NCBI GenBank assembly: GCA_049840515.1
Contig: JASGKW010000026.1
Coordinates: forward strand, 1 to 64,000
Direction: 5' to 3'
From: Muricomes sp049840515
GTDB taxonomy: Bacteria > Bacillota > Clostridia > Lachnospirales > Lachnospiraceae
Length of the DNA: 64,000 bases
In this document: piece by piece, positions 43,353 through 52,909 of the stretch
Layout: the number at the start of each line of letters is the position of its first letter
Numbering within the stretch: the first letter of the stretch is position 1
The notes under the pieces: model-generated
The model's input: only the letters and a program-made list of their open reading frames with translations
The model's database searches: none
What the model was told of the DNA's origin: nothing
Program-made: the position numbers and the translations under genes

Positions 43353-44494
43353 GTGAGACATATTTTATACATTGGGGACGGGGTTACGTTATCTCATATA
43401 GTTCGCCCCTTGGAATTAGCTGAAAGGTATTGTGCAGCGCATAAAAAGAATCAGGAATCACTGTAAAAGTACACTTTGCATGTGATGAGAGATACCGGGA
43501 CTTTATCGTGAGTGATGAGATTGAATACCACAAAATAAACACCATGGACCAGGCAGTGTTTCTCAATCGTTTAAACAGTGGTCAAATCGTGTTTGATTAT
43601 GAATATTTATCGAAGTGTTTTGCCGAGGATGAGAGGTTAATACAAGAAATATGTCCCCATGTTATATATGGTGATTTTCGGTTCTCCATGTATGTTTGTG
43701 CAAAAAAATATAATATATTGTACTACAATATAACGAATGCATATTGGAGTCCCTATTCTTTGATTGAGCGTCCAATGATGGGGGCAGGTGAATTGTCTGT
43801 AACGAAAGTGTACACCAGTCAATCGGTGCGCAAGAATTACATGAGATATATCAGTAAGTTTTTGCGTGATTACAATTACTTTAGAGTAGAGCATGGGATG
43901 AATATTGTGGAATCCATTGAAGAATTATATTGTGCAGGAGATTATACATTATTTGCTGATATTCCCGAGCTGGCACCGGTATCGAAGCTTCTGCCGACGG
44001 AGTCTTATATTGGTCCTCTTACGGGCAAAATTGAATATTTTCGTGCAAAGGAAACCAGGCAGGCGTTGGAGGAGATACGAGAGCTTAAAGAAGATGCAAA
44101 CACATATTTTGTATATCTTTCTATGGGAACATCCGGTGATTATAATGTGTTAAGCAAATATCTGTCGGTGCTGTCAGATATCAATGTTAAAGTTTTTATG
44201 ACAACCGCCAATTATTCTGTCACTGACCTGCCGGAGAATGTGTATTGTTATTCCTATTTATATGTGGATGATATTATGCCGCATATGGACATTGCAATTA
44301 CCAACGGAGGAAGCGGTGCTAATTATCAAGCATATGAGAATCAGGTAAAGATTATCGCAATACCAGATAATGTTGACCAGATTTTGGCTTGCAGCAAACT
44401 AGAAGAGAAAAATGCAGGCTTTGTATTGACCAAAGGTAATCGCAAGAATTATGATGCTTTTTTGGATAAAGTGAAGCGTATTATTTCAGGATAA
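43353..44494 (+). CDS. Glycosyltransferase of the GT1/MGT type closing the peptide locus; frameshift
   Basis: About 380 residues. GTG 43353 after AGGAGG starts MRHILYIGDGVTLSHIVRPLELAERY, a GT-B fold N-terminus, and stops at 43464-43466. The next frame continues ITVKVHFACDERYRDF and runs to 44494; one missing base near 43451-43453 explains the break. The C-terminal donor site is TNGGSGANYQAYENQVKIIAIPDNVDQ, typical of UDP-sugar glycosyltransferases such as those acting on antibiotics. It follows the second CPBP gene by 18 bases in the same direction, so the peptide is a plausible acceptor. Confidence 0.78.
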
Positions 44495-44585
44495 ACGCTT
44501 ACGGCATAATAATGAAAATTATAGTGTAGAATAAGAGTAAATATTAAAAGAGGCTGTATTAAGAGAAAGGGAAGAGGTGTGTTAT

Positions 44586-44783
44586 ATGTATGTTTATAAG
44601 TATGTAAAAGTGAATTTATCCAAAGGTATGCCGCCAAAGAAACCAAATGAAGATTATCATGAAATCATTGATAAGCATGCAAAGGAAGGCTGGAGAATGG
44701 TTCAAATATTCGCACCGGTAGTTGATGTGGGGCCATTTGCGGCATATTATGAAATCATCTTTGAGAGAGAAGATAATCAATAG
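44586..44783 (+). CDS. DUF4177 small protein
   Basis: Small protein of 65 residues. The text YKYVKVNLSKGMPPKKPNEDYHEIIDKHAKEGWRMVQIFAP with AAYYEIIFER matches DUF4177, widespread in Firmicutes and of unknown function. ATG 44586 is chosen over GTG 44577, since AGAGGTG precedes it. It lies 91 bases after the glycosyltransferase, in the same direction. It may mark the edge of the peptide locus or be unrelated. Confidence 0.72.
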   Translation: MYVYKYVKVNLSKGMPPKKPNEDYHEIIDKHAKEGWRMVQIFAPVVDVGPFAAYYEIIFEREDNQ

Positions 44784-44989
44784 CTCGGTTGTGTCACCGG
44801 AACAGTGAGATTTGTAGAGCAGTGCAGCGGCGCCAGGGACACAAGGGAAAGATAACTGGTTAGAATTGGCTTTCCTTTGGGTCTCTTTTCTGTGCAAGAG
44901 AGCTTCCCGGATTGATTATTTTTTATATTTACGGTATACTGTGAACAAACTGGAAGATAATTAGTAGGAAAGGGACTAAGGGGAAGATT

Positions 44990-45505
44990 ATGTTTCGTCT
45001 GAGTACACTGTGCTATATTGAAAAAGATGGCTGTTATTTGATGCTGCACCGGACAGTCAAGGAAAATGATGTAAACAAGGACAAATGGATAGGCGTGGGC
45101 GGACATTTTGAAGAGAAGGAAAGCCCTGAGGAGTGCCTGCTGAGGGAAGTAAAGGAAGAAACAGGTTATACCCTGACTTCCTACCGCTACAGAGGTATTG
45201 TAACCTTTGTATATGGAAAAGATACTGTGGAATACATGTCTCTTTACACCGCAGATGGTTTTACGGGAGAGCCCATCCCCTGCGATGAGGGCGAGCTGGA
45301 ATGGGTGGATAAGAGAGAGATTTTCAATCTGAATCTGTGGGAGGGAGATAAAATCTTTTTCCGCCTTTTAGATGAGGAGAGGAAATTCTTTTCGCTGAAA
45401 CTGGTATATGATGAGAATGATACATTGAAGTACGCTGCTCTGGATGGCAAACCCTTGGAGAGACGGGGCGCTGACAGGCAGGAGAGCAGAGAGGATAGTG
45501 ACTAA
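44990..45505 (+). CDS. Nudix hydrolase (MutT-like)
   Basis: Pyrophosphohydrolase of 171 residues. The Nudix box GGHFEEKESPEECLLREVKEETGY (~residues 37-60) has all the metal-binding glutamates. The N-terminus STLCYIEKDGCYLMLHRTVKEND is typical of 8-oxo-dGTPase-like members. The start ATG 44990 follows AGGGGAAGATT. Its stop overlaps the next start by one base (TAATG), so it is coupled to the NadM-like gene. Confidence 0.88.
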   Translation: MFRLSTLCYIEKDGCYLMLHRTVKENDVNKDKWIGVGGHFEEKESPEECLLREVKEETGYTLTSYRYRGIVTFVYGKDTVEYMSLYTADGFTGEPIPCDEGELEWVDKREIFNLNLWEGDKIFFRLLDEERKFFSLKLVYDENDTLKYAALDGKPLERRGADRQESREDSD

Positions 45506-46071
45506 TGGTTGAGACAGGGGTTATACATGGCAGATTTCAGATATTCCATCTAAAACATATGGAGTATTTGCTGGCGGCAAAAATGAGATGTAAGAAGCTG
45601 TATATCGGAATTACACACTCAGATATTGTTTCTTTTGCGGCCACATCCCCCTTGGATTTGCACGGGGTGACGAGACGGGATAATCCGCTCACATATTTTG
45701 AGCGTTTTGAGATGATACAGGGAGCTTTGGCTGAGTTCGGGGTAAAGAGAGAAGAATATGAAATCATTCCATTTCCTGTGAGTCAGCCGGATTTGATTCT
45801 TCAGTATGCGCCGAAAGATGCAGTCTACTTTATGAGTATTTGCGGTGAGTGGGATGAAGAGCGCTATGAGATGCTGCAAAACCTGGGACTCAATGTAGAG
45901 ATTCTTTGGAGAAAAAATAAGGAAGAAGTGGGCGTAACAGGTACGGAAGTGAGAAACCTGATTGCAGAAGAGAAGGACTGGCAGCAGTATGTGCCCAAAT
46001 CAGTAAATGAGTATATTGCAGAGCATGAAATAGAGCAGCGGATAAAAAATCTGAATTATCTGTTTGAATAG
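45505..46071 (+). CDS. NadM-like nicotinamide-nucleotide adenylyltransferase
   Basis: Nucleotidyltransferase of 188 residues. The N-terminal motif GVIHGRFQIFHLKHMEYLLAA has HLKH in place of the usual HxGH, and GVTGTEVRNLI is close to ISxTxxR. It would make NAD from NMN, a reaction of NAD salvage, though a related nucleotidyl transfer is possible. It is translationally coupled to the Nudix gene, reminiscent of NadM-Nudix fusions. A terminator hairpin follows. Confidence 0.8.
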   Translation: MVETGVIHGRFQIFHLKHMEYLLAAKMRCKKLYIGITHSDIVSFAATSPLDLHGVTRRDNPLTYFERFEMIQGALAEFGVKREEYEIIPFPVSQPDLILQYAPKDAVYFMSICGEWDEERYEMLQNLGLNVEILWRKNKEEVGVTGTEVRNLIAEEKDWQQYVPKSVNEYIAEHEIEQRIKNLNYLFE

Positions 46072-46097
46072 AGAGCTTAAGAGATATAAAACACATA

Positions 46098-46142
46098 AAG
46101 GGTAAATGGATAGCAGGACGGTATCCATTTGCCCCTTATTCG
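46098..46142. terminator. Terminator between NadM-like and HlyIII genes
   Basis: AAGGGTAAATGGATA (46098-46112) pairs with TATCCATTTGCCCCTT (46122-46137) with one bulge, followed by ATTCGTT. It lies between two convergent genes and may serve both. Confidence 0.75.
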
Positions 46143-46160
46143 TTATAAGTCTTGTTTCAT

Positions 46161-46820
46161 TTATGGAAGCAGGAATGAGTACATGAGAATAAAATGGCAA
46201 ACGCTGCCGCCCATGACAAACAGGTGGAATATTTCATGGCTTCCAAAGTTCTTATGTTTATTATTGAAGATAGGAACTTTCAATGCATAAATAATTCCTC
46301 CGATTGTGTAGATAATACCTCCTGATAAAAGCCACGCAAATGCAGCGGTGGACAGATTATTTAAAATTTGAGTAAAGGCCAGTATACAGGTCCAGCCCAT
46401 TCCGATATATAGAACAGAAGATACCCACTTAGGACAAAATACCCAGAACCCTTTAATCAAAATACCTACAATTGCGATAGTCCATACAATGGCGAGAAGG
46501 ATATTGCCTGTTCGTCCCCGAAGCGCCAAAAGGCAGATAGGTGTATAACTTCCGGCAATCAATATAAAAATCATCATATGGTCAATCTTTTTTAAGATAG
46601 TATTTACTCTTTCGGACAAATCAAATGTATGGTAAGTCGTGCTTGCTGCATATAATAAAATCAGGCTCACAGCATAAATTGCCAGTGAAATCACATAAAG
46701 TCTGCTGGGTTCCTGCGCCGCCTTTATCAATAGAGGAATTGCGGCAAATATTGCCATCAGCATTCCTATAAAATGTGTAATTGCACTGCCAGGGTCCTTA
46801 ATAAATTGCTTCTTGTTCAT
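46161..46820 (-). CDS. Hemolysin III / PAQR-family membrane protein
   Basis: Protein of 219 residues with seven membrane helices. Diagnostic parts are SAITHFIGMLMAIFAAIPLL (first His), IAGSYTPICLLALRG and a C-terminal HEIFHLFVMGGSVCHF, carrying the three zinc-binding His residues of the PAQR fold. These proteins (TrhA/YqfA) are linked to membrane stress; haemolytic activity is not implied. It lies alone on the minus strand. Confidence 0.9.
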   Translation of the reverse strand: MNKKQFIKDPGSAITHFIGMLMAIFAAIPLLIKAAQEPSRLYVISLAIYAVSLILLYAASTTYHTFDLSERVNTILKKIDHMMIFILIAGSYTPICLLALRGRTGNILLAIVWTIAIVGILIKGFWVFCPKWVSSVLYIGMGWTCILAFTQILNNLSTAAFAWLLSGGIIYTIGGIIYALKVPIFNNKHKNFGSHEIFHLFVMGGSVCHFILMYSFLLP

Positions 46821-47021
46821 AAATAACGCACCTCCTAGATAATAAAAACATTACATGTAGTATTTAAAACTACGTTTAGTATATGCATATATTACAACTA
46901 TTATGAGTAAAATGCAAGTGTTAAATTGTAATTTTTTAGTAATAGTTCAGTGATATCAGCAGTCAGCTTGAGCTGTGCGGCTGAACTGCTGTTTTTTATT
47001 GTATTCATGTTTAGGTCCGAA

Positions 47022-47050
47022 TTGACATATGACGGGAAGTTTGTTATGAT
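47022..47050 (+). promoter_or_regulatory. Promoter of the DEAD-box helicase gene
   Basis: TTGACA (47022-47027), a 17-base spacer and TATGAT (47045-47050). The start near 47057 gives a leader of about 110 bases, including a hairpin from TTTTGTGTT and AAACACAAAG. Long leaders are common for cold-shock helicase genes. The rest of the gap 46821-47021 has a GC-rich inverted repeat near 46968-46990 and a T-run, but no gene. Confidence 0.75.
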
Positions 47051-47167
47051 AACAATTGAGACTTTGTGAAATATCCTTACTTGGTGTCAGGTAAAGGGTA
47101 TTCTTTTTTGTGTTATTGAAGTTTTTTGAAACACAAAGGGATAAGATGATTAGATTAAAGGAGATAT

Positions 47168-48750
47168 ATGGAAGAAGTAAGATTTGAAGAATTGGGGCTG
47201 CTCCCTGAAATTGTAAAAGCGGTTAAGAATATGGGATTTGAGGAGGCTTCACTCATTCAGGCGAAAGCCATTCCTGTTATGAGAACAGGAAGAGATATTA
47301 TAGGTCAGGCACAGACGGGAACCGGAAAGACAGCGGCATTTGGAATTCCCATGCTGGAGAAGATAGACCCGAAAAATAAAAAGCTTCAGGCTGTTGTGCT
47401 GTGTCCTACCAGAGAATTGGCAATTCAGGTGGCGGAAGAAATCCGCAACTTAGCGAAATATATGCATGGGATTAAGGTACTGCCTATTTATGGAGGGCAG
47501 GAGATTGTAACACAGATTCGTTCCCTTAAGAGTGGTGTTCAGCTTATTATTGGTACCCCCGGACGTGTGATGGACCATATGCGGAGAAAAACTATAAAGA
47601 TGGAAAATGTTCACACTATAGTTTTAGATGAAGCAGATGAAATGCTGAATATGGGATTCCGCGAGGACATTGAGACTATTTTAGAAGGTGTTCCCGAGGA
47701 GCGCCAGACAGTTCTGTTTTCAGCGACTATGCCAAAGGCTATTTTGGATATCACGAAAAAATTTCAGAAAGACGCTGAAATTATTAAAGTGACAAAGAAA
47801 GAACTGACAGTGCCTAATATTGAGCAGTTCTACTATGAGGTGAGACCTAAGAATAAAGAGGAAGTGCTTTCCAGACTGCTGGATATCTATACACCAAAGT
47901 TGTCAGTTGTATTTTGCAATACAAAAAAACAGGTTGATATTCTTGTAAATGGTCTGCTCGGCAGAGGGTATTTTGCGGCAGGGCTGCACGGCGATTTGAA
48001 ACAGGCTCAGCGTGACCGGGTAATGCAGGGATTCCGTTCAGGAAAAACAGATATTCTTGTGGCGACAGATGTGGCTGCCAGAGGAATTGACGTGGATGAA
48101 GTGGAAGCTGTATTCAATTATGACCTTCCGCAGGATGATGAATATTATGTGCACCGTGTAGGCAGAACAGGAAGAGCAGGACGTGAAGGAAAATCTTTCT
48201 CATTTGTATCCGGGAAAGAGGTCTATAAATTAAAAGAAATACAGAAATATTGTAAGACAAAGATTTATGCTCAGAAAGTTCCCTCTCTGGATGATGTTGC
48301 AAGTACCAAAATGGAAAACATATTGAGTGAGATTGACAATATTATTGAGACAGAGGATTTGACAAAGTACCTGCAGATAATTGAGCGCAAGGTAAATGAG
48401 TCTGACTATACAGCTATGGATTTGGCGGCAGCATTTCTGAAGTTGAATTCTGGACAAAATGAGATTGTTCCTGAGGAAGCAGAATTTGGAGATACCGGTG
48501 CAGAAGAGGCAGGTATGGTGCGTCTCTTCATTAATATAGGAAAGAAAAACAAAGCGAAACCAGGTGATATCGTTGGAGCTATTGCCGGGGAGAGCGGAAT
48601 TCGGGAAAAGTTATTGGTTCTATTGATATGTATGACAAATATACATTTGTGGAAGTTCCAAAAGATTATGCGAGAGAAGTGCTCAAGGCAATGGACCACG
48701 CTAAAATAAAAGGAAAAACGATTGCTGTAGAACCAGCAAACCAGAAATAG
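47168..48750 (+). CDS. DEAD-box RNA helicase (CshA/DeaD-type); C-terminal frameshift
   Basis: RNA helicase of about 527 residues. Motifs in order: AQTGTGKTA, PTRELA, GG, TPGR, DEAD (VLDEADEML), SAT, then VFCNTKKQ, ARGIDV and HRVGRTGRAG. The C-terminal RNA-binding domain begins with RLFINIGKKNKAKPGDIVGAIAGESGI and breaks near 48601-48605: one missing base puts VIGSIDMYDKYTFVEVPKDYAREVLKAMDHAKIKG in another frame, ending at 48750. A sequence error is likely. It probably helps ribosome assembly and RNA turnover in the cold. Confidence 0.88.
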
Positions 48751-48767
48751 AACATGATGAGAAAAAT

Positions 48768-48803
48768 AAAATGCCCACACTGCTTGCCGGTGCGGGCATT
48801 TTG
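48768..48803 (+). terminator. Terminator after the helicase
   Basis: AAAATGCCC pairs with GGGCATTTT around a loop that has CACTG/CGGTG, followed by GTTTT. Confidence 0.85.
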
Positions 48804-48816
48804 TTTTGGAATTATT

Positions 48817-49371
48817 TTACAGTGTCACCACACGGTGGTGATGCCGGGTATGTTTCAAAAATTTCTTTAATATATCATCGGTTTTTATTTTGAGAGTGGT
48901 TGTGTTCATGCAAGGGTGGCACCCCAGATATTCACTCTCAAGCAATTCTTTGTCGATAAGTAAATCTACATACCAGTCTTTGTCGTTCATAAGTCCAAGC
49001 ACGCTGACAGAACCGGGTGTCACTCCCAGATATTTCTCCATAAGTTCAGGTTCCGCGAAGGAGAGCCGGGAAATATTTAACTGGGCAGACAAATCCTTTG
49101 TGAGAAATTTCTTGTCGCCAGGCATAAGTAGAAGGAAAAACGTAGTTTTCTGGCGGTTGCAAAGGAAAAGGTTCTTGCATGGAAGTATTCCAAGCTCATC
49201 CTCCACAGCCCTGCAAGCCTCAATAGTGGGGGCCACATCGTGGTCTACGCCCTCATAGGGAATATGAAGCTTATCAAGAAGGTCATAAGTTCTGACTTCT
49301 ACATCAACTCGGTTAGAGCAGTCAGGTTTGCTTGTGAAATGTTCTTTGCTTACGTGTATTTGATCCATCAT
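48817..49371 (-). CDS. Prolyl-tRNA editing protein (YbaK/ProX type)
   Basis: Editing deacylase of 184 residues that removes misacylated amino acids from tRNA-Pro. Typical segments are LDKLHIPYEGVDHDVAPTIEAC, FLLLMPGDKKFLTKDLSAQL with the key Lys, TPGSVSVLGLMND and GCHPCMNTTTLKI. The protein has no synthetase domain. It is transcribed alone. Confidence 0.88.
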   Translation of the reverse strand: MMDQIHVSKEHFTSKPDCSNRVDVEVRTYDLLDKLHIPYEGVDHDVAPTIEACRAVEDELGILPCKNLFLCNRQKTTFFLLLMPGDKKFLTKDLSAQLNISRLSFAEPELMEKYLGVTPGSVSVLGLMNDKDWYVDLLIDKELLESEYLGCHPCMNTTTLKIKTDDILKKFLKHTRHHHRVVTL

Positions 49372-49432
49372 TCTATCCTTTCTTTGGCAGATTTCCTATC
49401 TGATTTGTAATATTATAATATAAAAATTTCTG

Positions 49433-49810
49433 CTAATTAGATTGATACCATCCCCAGAGATAAAGCAGAGGCAATAAAAGATTAATGAGGCCAAGCGGAG
49501 CAAATGCCGCAGTTACTGTAGTATAAACTATATTTGCAATGTAATATACGAGCAGAAGAACACCCATAATCAGAACAAGCTGTCTGGATTTATAGGAAAC
49601 ACCTACAATGCCGGAAATCAGAAGAATAGCGGCAGCGATGAACATTTGCACATAAGTAAATGTAGTAGGTGCTGCGATGCCCATTGTTGCATAGGTGTCT
49701 GCCACAATTCCTCTTGATGCCACTGCAATAATGCTGGAAATCAGGGATATTGCTCCTAATACAATCAGGATAATAGAGATTACTTTTAATAATGTACTTC
49801 TTTTTTTCAT
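49433..49810 (-). CDS. Small hypothetical membrane protein
   Basis: Protein of 125 residues with four membrane helices (VISIILIVLGAISLISSIIAVAS, MFIAAAILLISGIVGV, LVLIMGVLLLVYYIANIVY, LGLINLLLPLLYLWGWY). The basic N-terminus MKKRST suggests insertion with it inside. GAGGAGG precedes the start. It resembles small DUF4064-like or tetraspan proteins, but no function is known. Confidence 0.65.
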   Translation of the reverse strand: MKKRSTLLKVISIILIVLGAISLISSIIAVASRGIVADTYATMGIAAPTTFTYVQMFIAAAILLISGIVGVSYKSRQLVLIMGVLLLVYYIANIVYTTVTAAFAPLGLINLLLPLLYLWGWYQSN

Positions 49811-49876
49811 GGTAAACCCTCCTCATATTATAAAAATTATTTTTGGATAAAAATTACAAGTTTTTTGTTTATCTTA

Positions 49877-51115
49877 CTACATTCTTCTCAAAGCTTCAAT
49901 AGGGCTTAATCTGGCAGCCTTTCTTGCAGGGTAGATTCCAAATACGATTCCCACACTGCATGAGAATATTGTGGCTATCAGAATGGCCGGGAAAGAAAGC
50001 TGAGCTTTGATTCCGCCGATACCGAGAGCGGTTATCAGTGCTGTAAGGGCAGCACCCAGCAGAATTCCTATGACTCCGCCCATCCCTGAGATAATTGCCG
50101 ATTCGCAGAGGAACTGAGCAATAATGGAGCCGGTTTTTGCCCCCAGGGCCTTGCGGATTCCGATTTCCCGGGTGCGCTCGGTTACGGATACCAGCATGAT
50201 ATTCATAACACCGATACCTCCGACAATAAGGGAAATACCCGCAACCAATGCAACGAATGCAGTGACACCATCCATAATAGAGCCGAACATATCGGCCAGA
50301 TTCATAGGTTTCTGCTGAACAAACGGAGCATCGCCCAGATTCTGATGTCTGGAATTTAATATCTGTACAGCATTCTTGGCAACTCTGGCAGCCTGGTCCT
50401 TATCATACGCGGTGATGGAGACAGACGGGAAAGCATCAATCGGGTCACCAAAGACATTGGAAACAGTGTAGGGCATTTCCAGGCTGATGCTTTTGTCCAT
50501 ACCCATTGCCTGATACTGTTTCTCAGCCTCCATCATTTCAGCGGAAGTCTTGCGCACACCGATAATACTTACATTTTGTATGCTGCTGTCCACTTTCAAT
50601 TCTATATTCATGCCGACAACATCGGTATTTCCGAATAGATATAAAGCGGTCAGTTCATCAACCACGCACACCATATTGGAGTTGGCAACATCATTGTCTG
50701 TGAAATACTTTCCTTTTACCAGTGCTTCTGTATATTGTGCATGCTCATAATCAGGCGTTGTCAGTACAACATATGAGTCAAAGTTGCCTTTTCGGGTGGA
50801 GATACTTCCTGAGGTTGTGGCAGTTGCGGATACACTTTCTACAGATTCGTTCAGGGCGGTTCTTAAAAATGCAATATCATCTCCTGTGATGGCGTTGGGG
50901 TCAGAAACCTCATCCATATTTGCCTGTATAGTCACCGTATTATTTTGTTCATTTGAAGCATCAACTACATCCTTTTTCAGGCCATTTCCGATGGAAACGA
51001 TAGTAACAACGGATGTGATACCGATGATAATACCAAGCATGGTCAAGAAGGAACGGCCTTTATTGGAACGGATATTGTCAAGAGCCATTTTTACGTATTC
51101 TAAAAATTGTCCCAT
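49877..51115 (-). CDS. MacB/FtsX-type ABC permease
   Basis: Permease of 412 residues. The N-terminus has the first helix in RSFLTMLGIIIGITSVVTIVSIGNG, then a large external MacB_PCD domain (~40-265), and three helices ending with GIRKALGAKTGSIIAQFLCESAIISG and GIYPARKAARLSPIEALR, the FtsX signature. It is last in an operon with adaptor and ATPase. The substrate is likely a peptide or drug. Confidence 0.9.
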   Translation of the reverse strand: MGQFLEYVKMALDNIRSNKGRSFLTMLGIIIGITSVVTIVSIGNGLKKDVVDASNEQNNTVTIQANMDEVSDPNAITGDDIAFLRTALNESVESVSATATTSGSISTRKGNFDSYVVLTTPDYEHAQYTEALVKGKYFTDNDVANSNMVCVVDELTALYLFGNTDVVGMNIELKVDSSIQNVSIIGVRKTSAEMMEAEKQYQAMGMDKSISLEMPYTVSNVFGDPIDAFPSVSITAYDKDQAARVAKNAVQILNSRHQNLGDAPFVQQKPMNLADMFGSIMDGVTAFVALVAGISLIVGGIGVMNIMLVSVTERTREIGIRKALGAKTGSIIAQFLCESAIISGMGGVIGILLGAALTALITALGIGGIKAQLSFPAILIATIFSCSVGIVFGIYPARKAARLSPIEALRRM

Positions 51116-51150
51116 ATTATGTCCTCTTTTCTTAATCAGTCAGGTTGTTC

Positions 51151-52908
51151 CTACGGATTTGTCTGTATGCTGACTCCGCTCTCCCCCTTAGCTGAATCAT
51201 CTGTTTTATCCTTGGCCTTGGAGTCGTCTGCGGCTGGTTTTTCGGAGCCGGTTGCTTTCATGCCTTCTGTGATATCCACATTCAAATCATTTACTACCTT
51301 GTCACCCTTTTTCAGTCCGCTGGTTACTTCAATCTGAGTTGTGGAGGCAGTTCCCAGTTCAACTGGCTGTTTCTTCACAACACCATCTTTGATGATGTAC
51401 ACAAAATCGCCGTCGGAGGATGTGTTAATGACCTCGGTAGGCACAACGAGAACATCGTGGGCTTCTGCTACAGTCATAGAAATCTTTGCAGTGGCACCTA
51501 TGCAAACATTCTCATCGGGATTGTCAATGTGTATTTCCGCGCCGATAACCGGATTTCCTTTTTCGTTGTTGAGGGCGATTTTGTTTACTTTGGTCAATGT
51601 GCCCTGATATTTATACTGTCCGATGGTGACGGCGGCCTTGTTGCCAACTTTTATCTTTTCATAGTCGTCAGGGGATACTTCTATTTTTACCCGTACTTTT
51701 TCTGTGCTTGCAATGGTAAACATAGCCATTCCCTGTGTGGCGGTATTTGTCTGAAGTGCGTCTACAGAAGCGATAACACCGTTCATGTCAGATTTCATGC
51801 CCTCTCTGCCCTTTTCCACCAGCTCTGCTGATGTCAGTGCAGACAGCTCGGCAAGGTTGTCACTGATTTCCAGATTGGACATCTCGGCGGAAGTCATTCC
51901 TGTGTTGGAGGATGGGGTATTTGCGGCATTGTAGGCAGCTTCCCATTGTGCATAGGCGGCATCATACTGAGCCTGTAAATTAGCAACATTAGCATTTTTG
52001 GAAGTCAAAGCATCAAGCTCTGCCTGAGCAGCACTTAAATCTTTCTGAGCCTCCGGGAGTTTCTTTACAGCATCGTCATATTCGTCAAATATAGGAGATA
52101 AGGCGTTTATAGTTGCCAGATCATCCTCAGTTTTTTGGTCATCCGGTTTTTGGGAGGCAATATCGAATGCTGCCCGGCTGCCCTGATAATTAGAATTTAC
52201 ATTATCTATGATGGTCTGATATGCGTTTACTGTCTGTGTTTTCCCAGATATTTTGTTTTGAAGATCTTCTATAGCAGGCTGAGCAGCTGCCAATTCTTGT
52301 TTTGCAGCGTCCACCTGTGCCGCCAGGTTATTCACCTTGTCAGCCAGTTTGTTGGCCTGGTCTGCAGCCTGTGCGGATGCCGCGTTTGCAGCGTCAATTG
52401 ACTTTGCATTCTGCGCCCTTGTTGCCTGTGAACTGTACAGGCTTGACTGCAGGGTGAGCTGAGCCTGCTGATTATCGCGCTCCAGGTTTTTGGTATCAAA
52501 GGCAATCAGAAGATCACCAGCTTTTACTGTGTTTCCTACCACGGCATTGCATGATGCAATGGGGGCGGTTACTGGGGAGTAATACGTCTTTGTATTTTCA
52601 CTTTCTATCTTGCCGCTCGCGTTGTAGACCTCGCGGACATCCCCTGTGGTTACTTCTGAAACCTGAAGTACTGTGCTTTTAGAACCGCTGCCATTTTTAG
52701 AAAGCAGGGAAGCAACAGCAATGATAATTCCCAAAACGACAATTATAGGAATTATGACCCACGCGGGAAGTTTTTTCTTGGGGGGCTTGGATGCCTCTGC
52801 ATCTTCCAGCTCGTAAGAGTCCTCCTCCAGGGATACATCATCGCTGATAATTTCTGTGTCAAATGTGTCCAGGGTTTCATCCTGTCCTTTTTTCTTCATG
52901 GAAACCAT
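51151..52908 (-). CDS. MacA/HlyD-type membrane fusion protein
   Basis: Efflux adaptor of 585 residues. One N-terminal membrane helix (WVIIPIIVVLGIIIAVASLL, ~50-70) follows an acidic tail. Then come a lipoyl half (GKIESENTKTYYSPVTAPIASC), a long Ala/Gln-rich coiled coil (~150-350), the second lipoyl half with AVTIGQYKYQGTLTKV, and a C-terminal barrel with VPTEVINTSSDGDFVY. It bridges to the permease outside the membrane. It follows the ATPase by one base. Confidence 0.88.
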   Translation of the reverse strand: MVSMKKKGQDETLDTFDTEIISDDVSLEEDSYELEDAEASKPPKKKLPAWVIIPIIVVLGIIIAVASLLSKNGSGSKSTVLQVSEVTTGDVREVYNASGKIESENTKTYYSPVTAPIASCNAVVGNTVKAGDLLIAFDTKNLERDNQQAQLTLQSSLYSSQATRAQNAKSIDAANAASAQAADQANKLADKVNNLAAQVDAAKQELAAAQPAIEDLQNKISGKTQTVNAYQTIIDNVNSNYQGSRAAFDIASQKPDDQKTEDDLATINALSPIFDEYDDAVKKLPEAQKDLSAAQAELDALTSKNANVANLQAQYDAAYAQWEAAYNAANTPSSNTGMTSAEMSNLEISDNLAELSALTSAELVEKGREGMKSDMNGVIASVDALQTNTATQGMAMFTIASTEKVRVKIEVSPDDYEKIKVGNKAAVTIGQYKYQGTLTKVNKIALNNEKGNPVIGAEIHIDNPDENVCIGATAKISMTVAEAHDVLVVPTEVINTSSDGDFVYIIKDGVVKKQPVELGTASTTQIEVTSGLKKGDKVVNDLNVDITEGMKATGSEKPAADDSKAKDKTDDSAKGESGVSIQTNP

Positions 52909-52909
52909 G

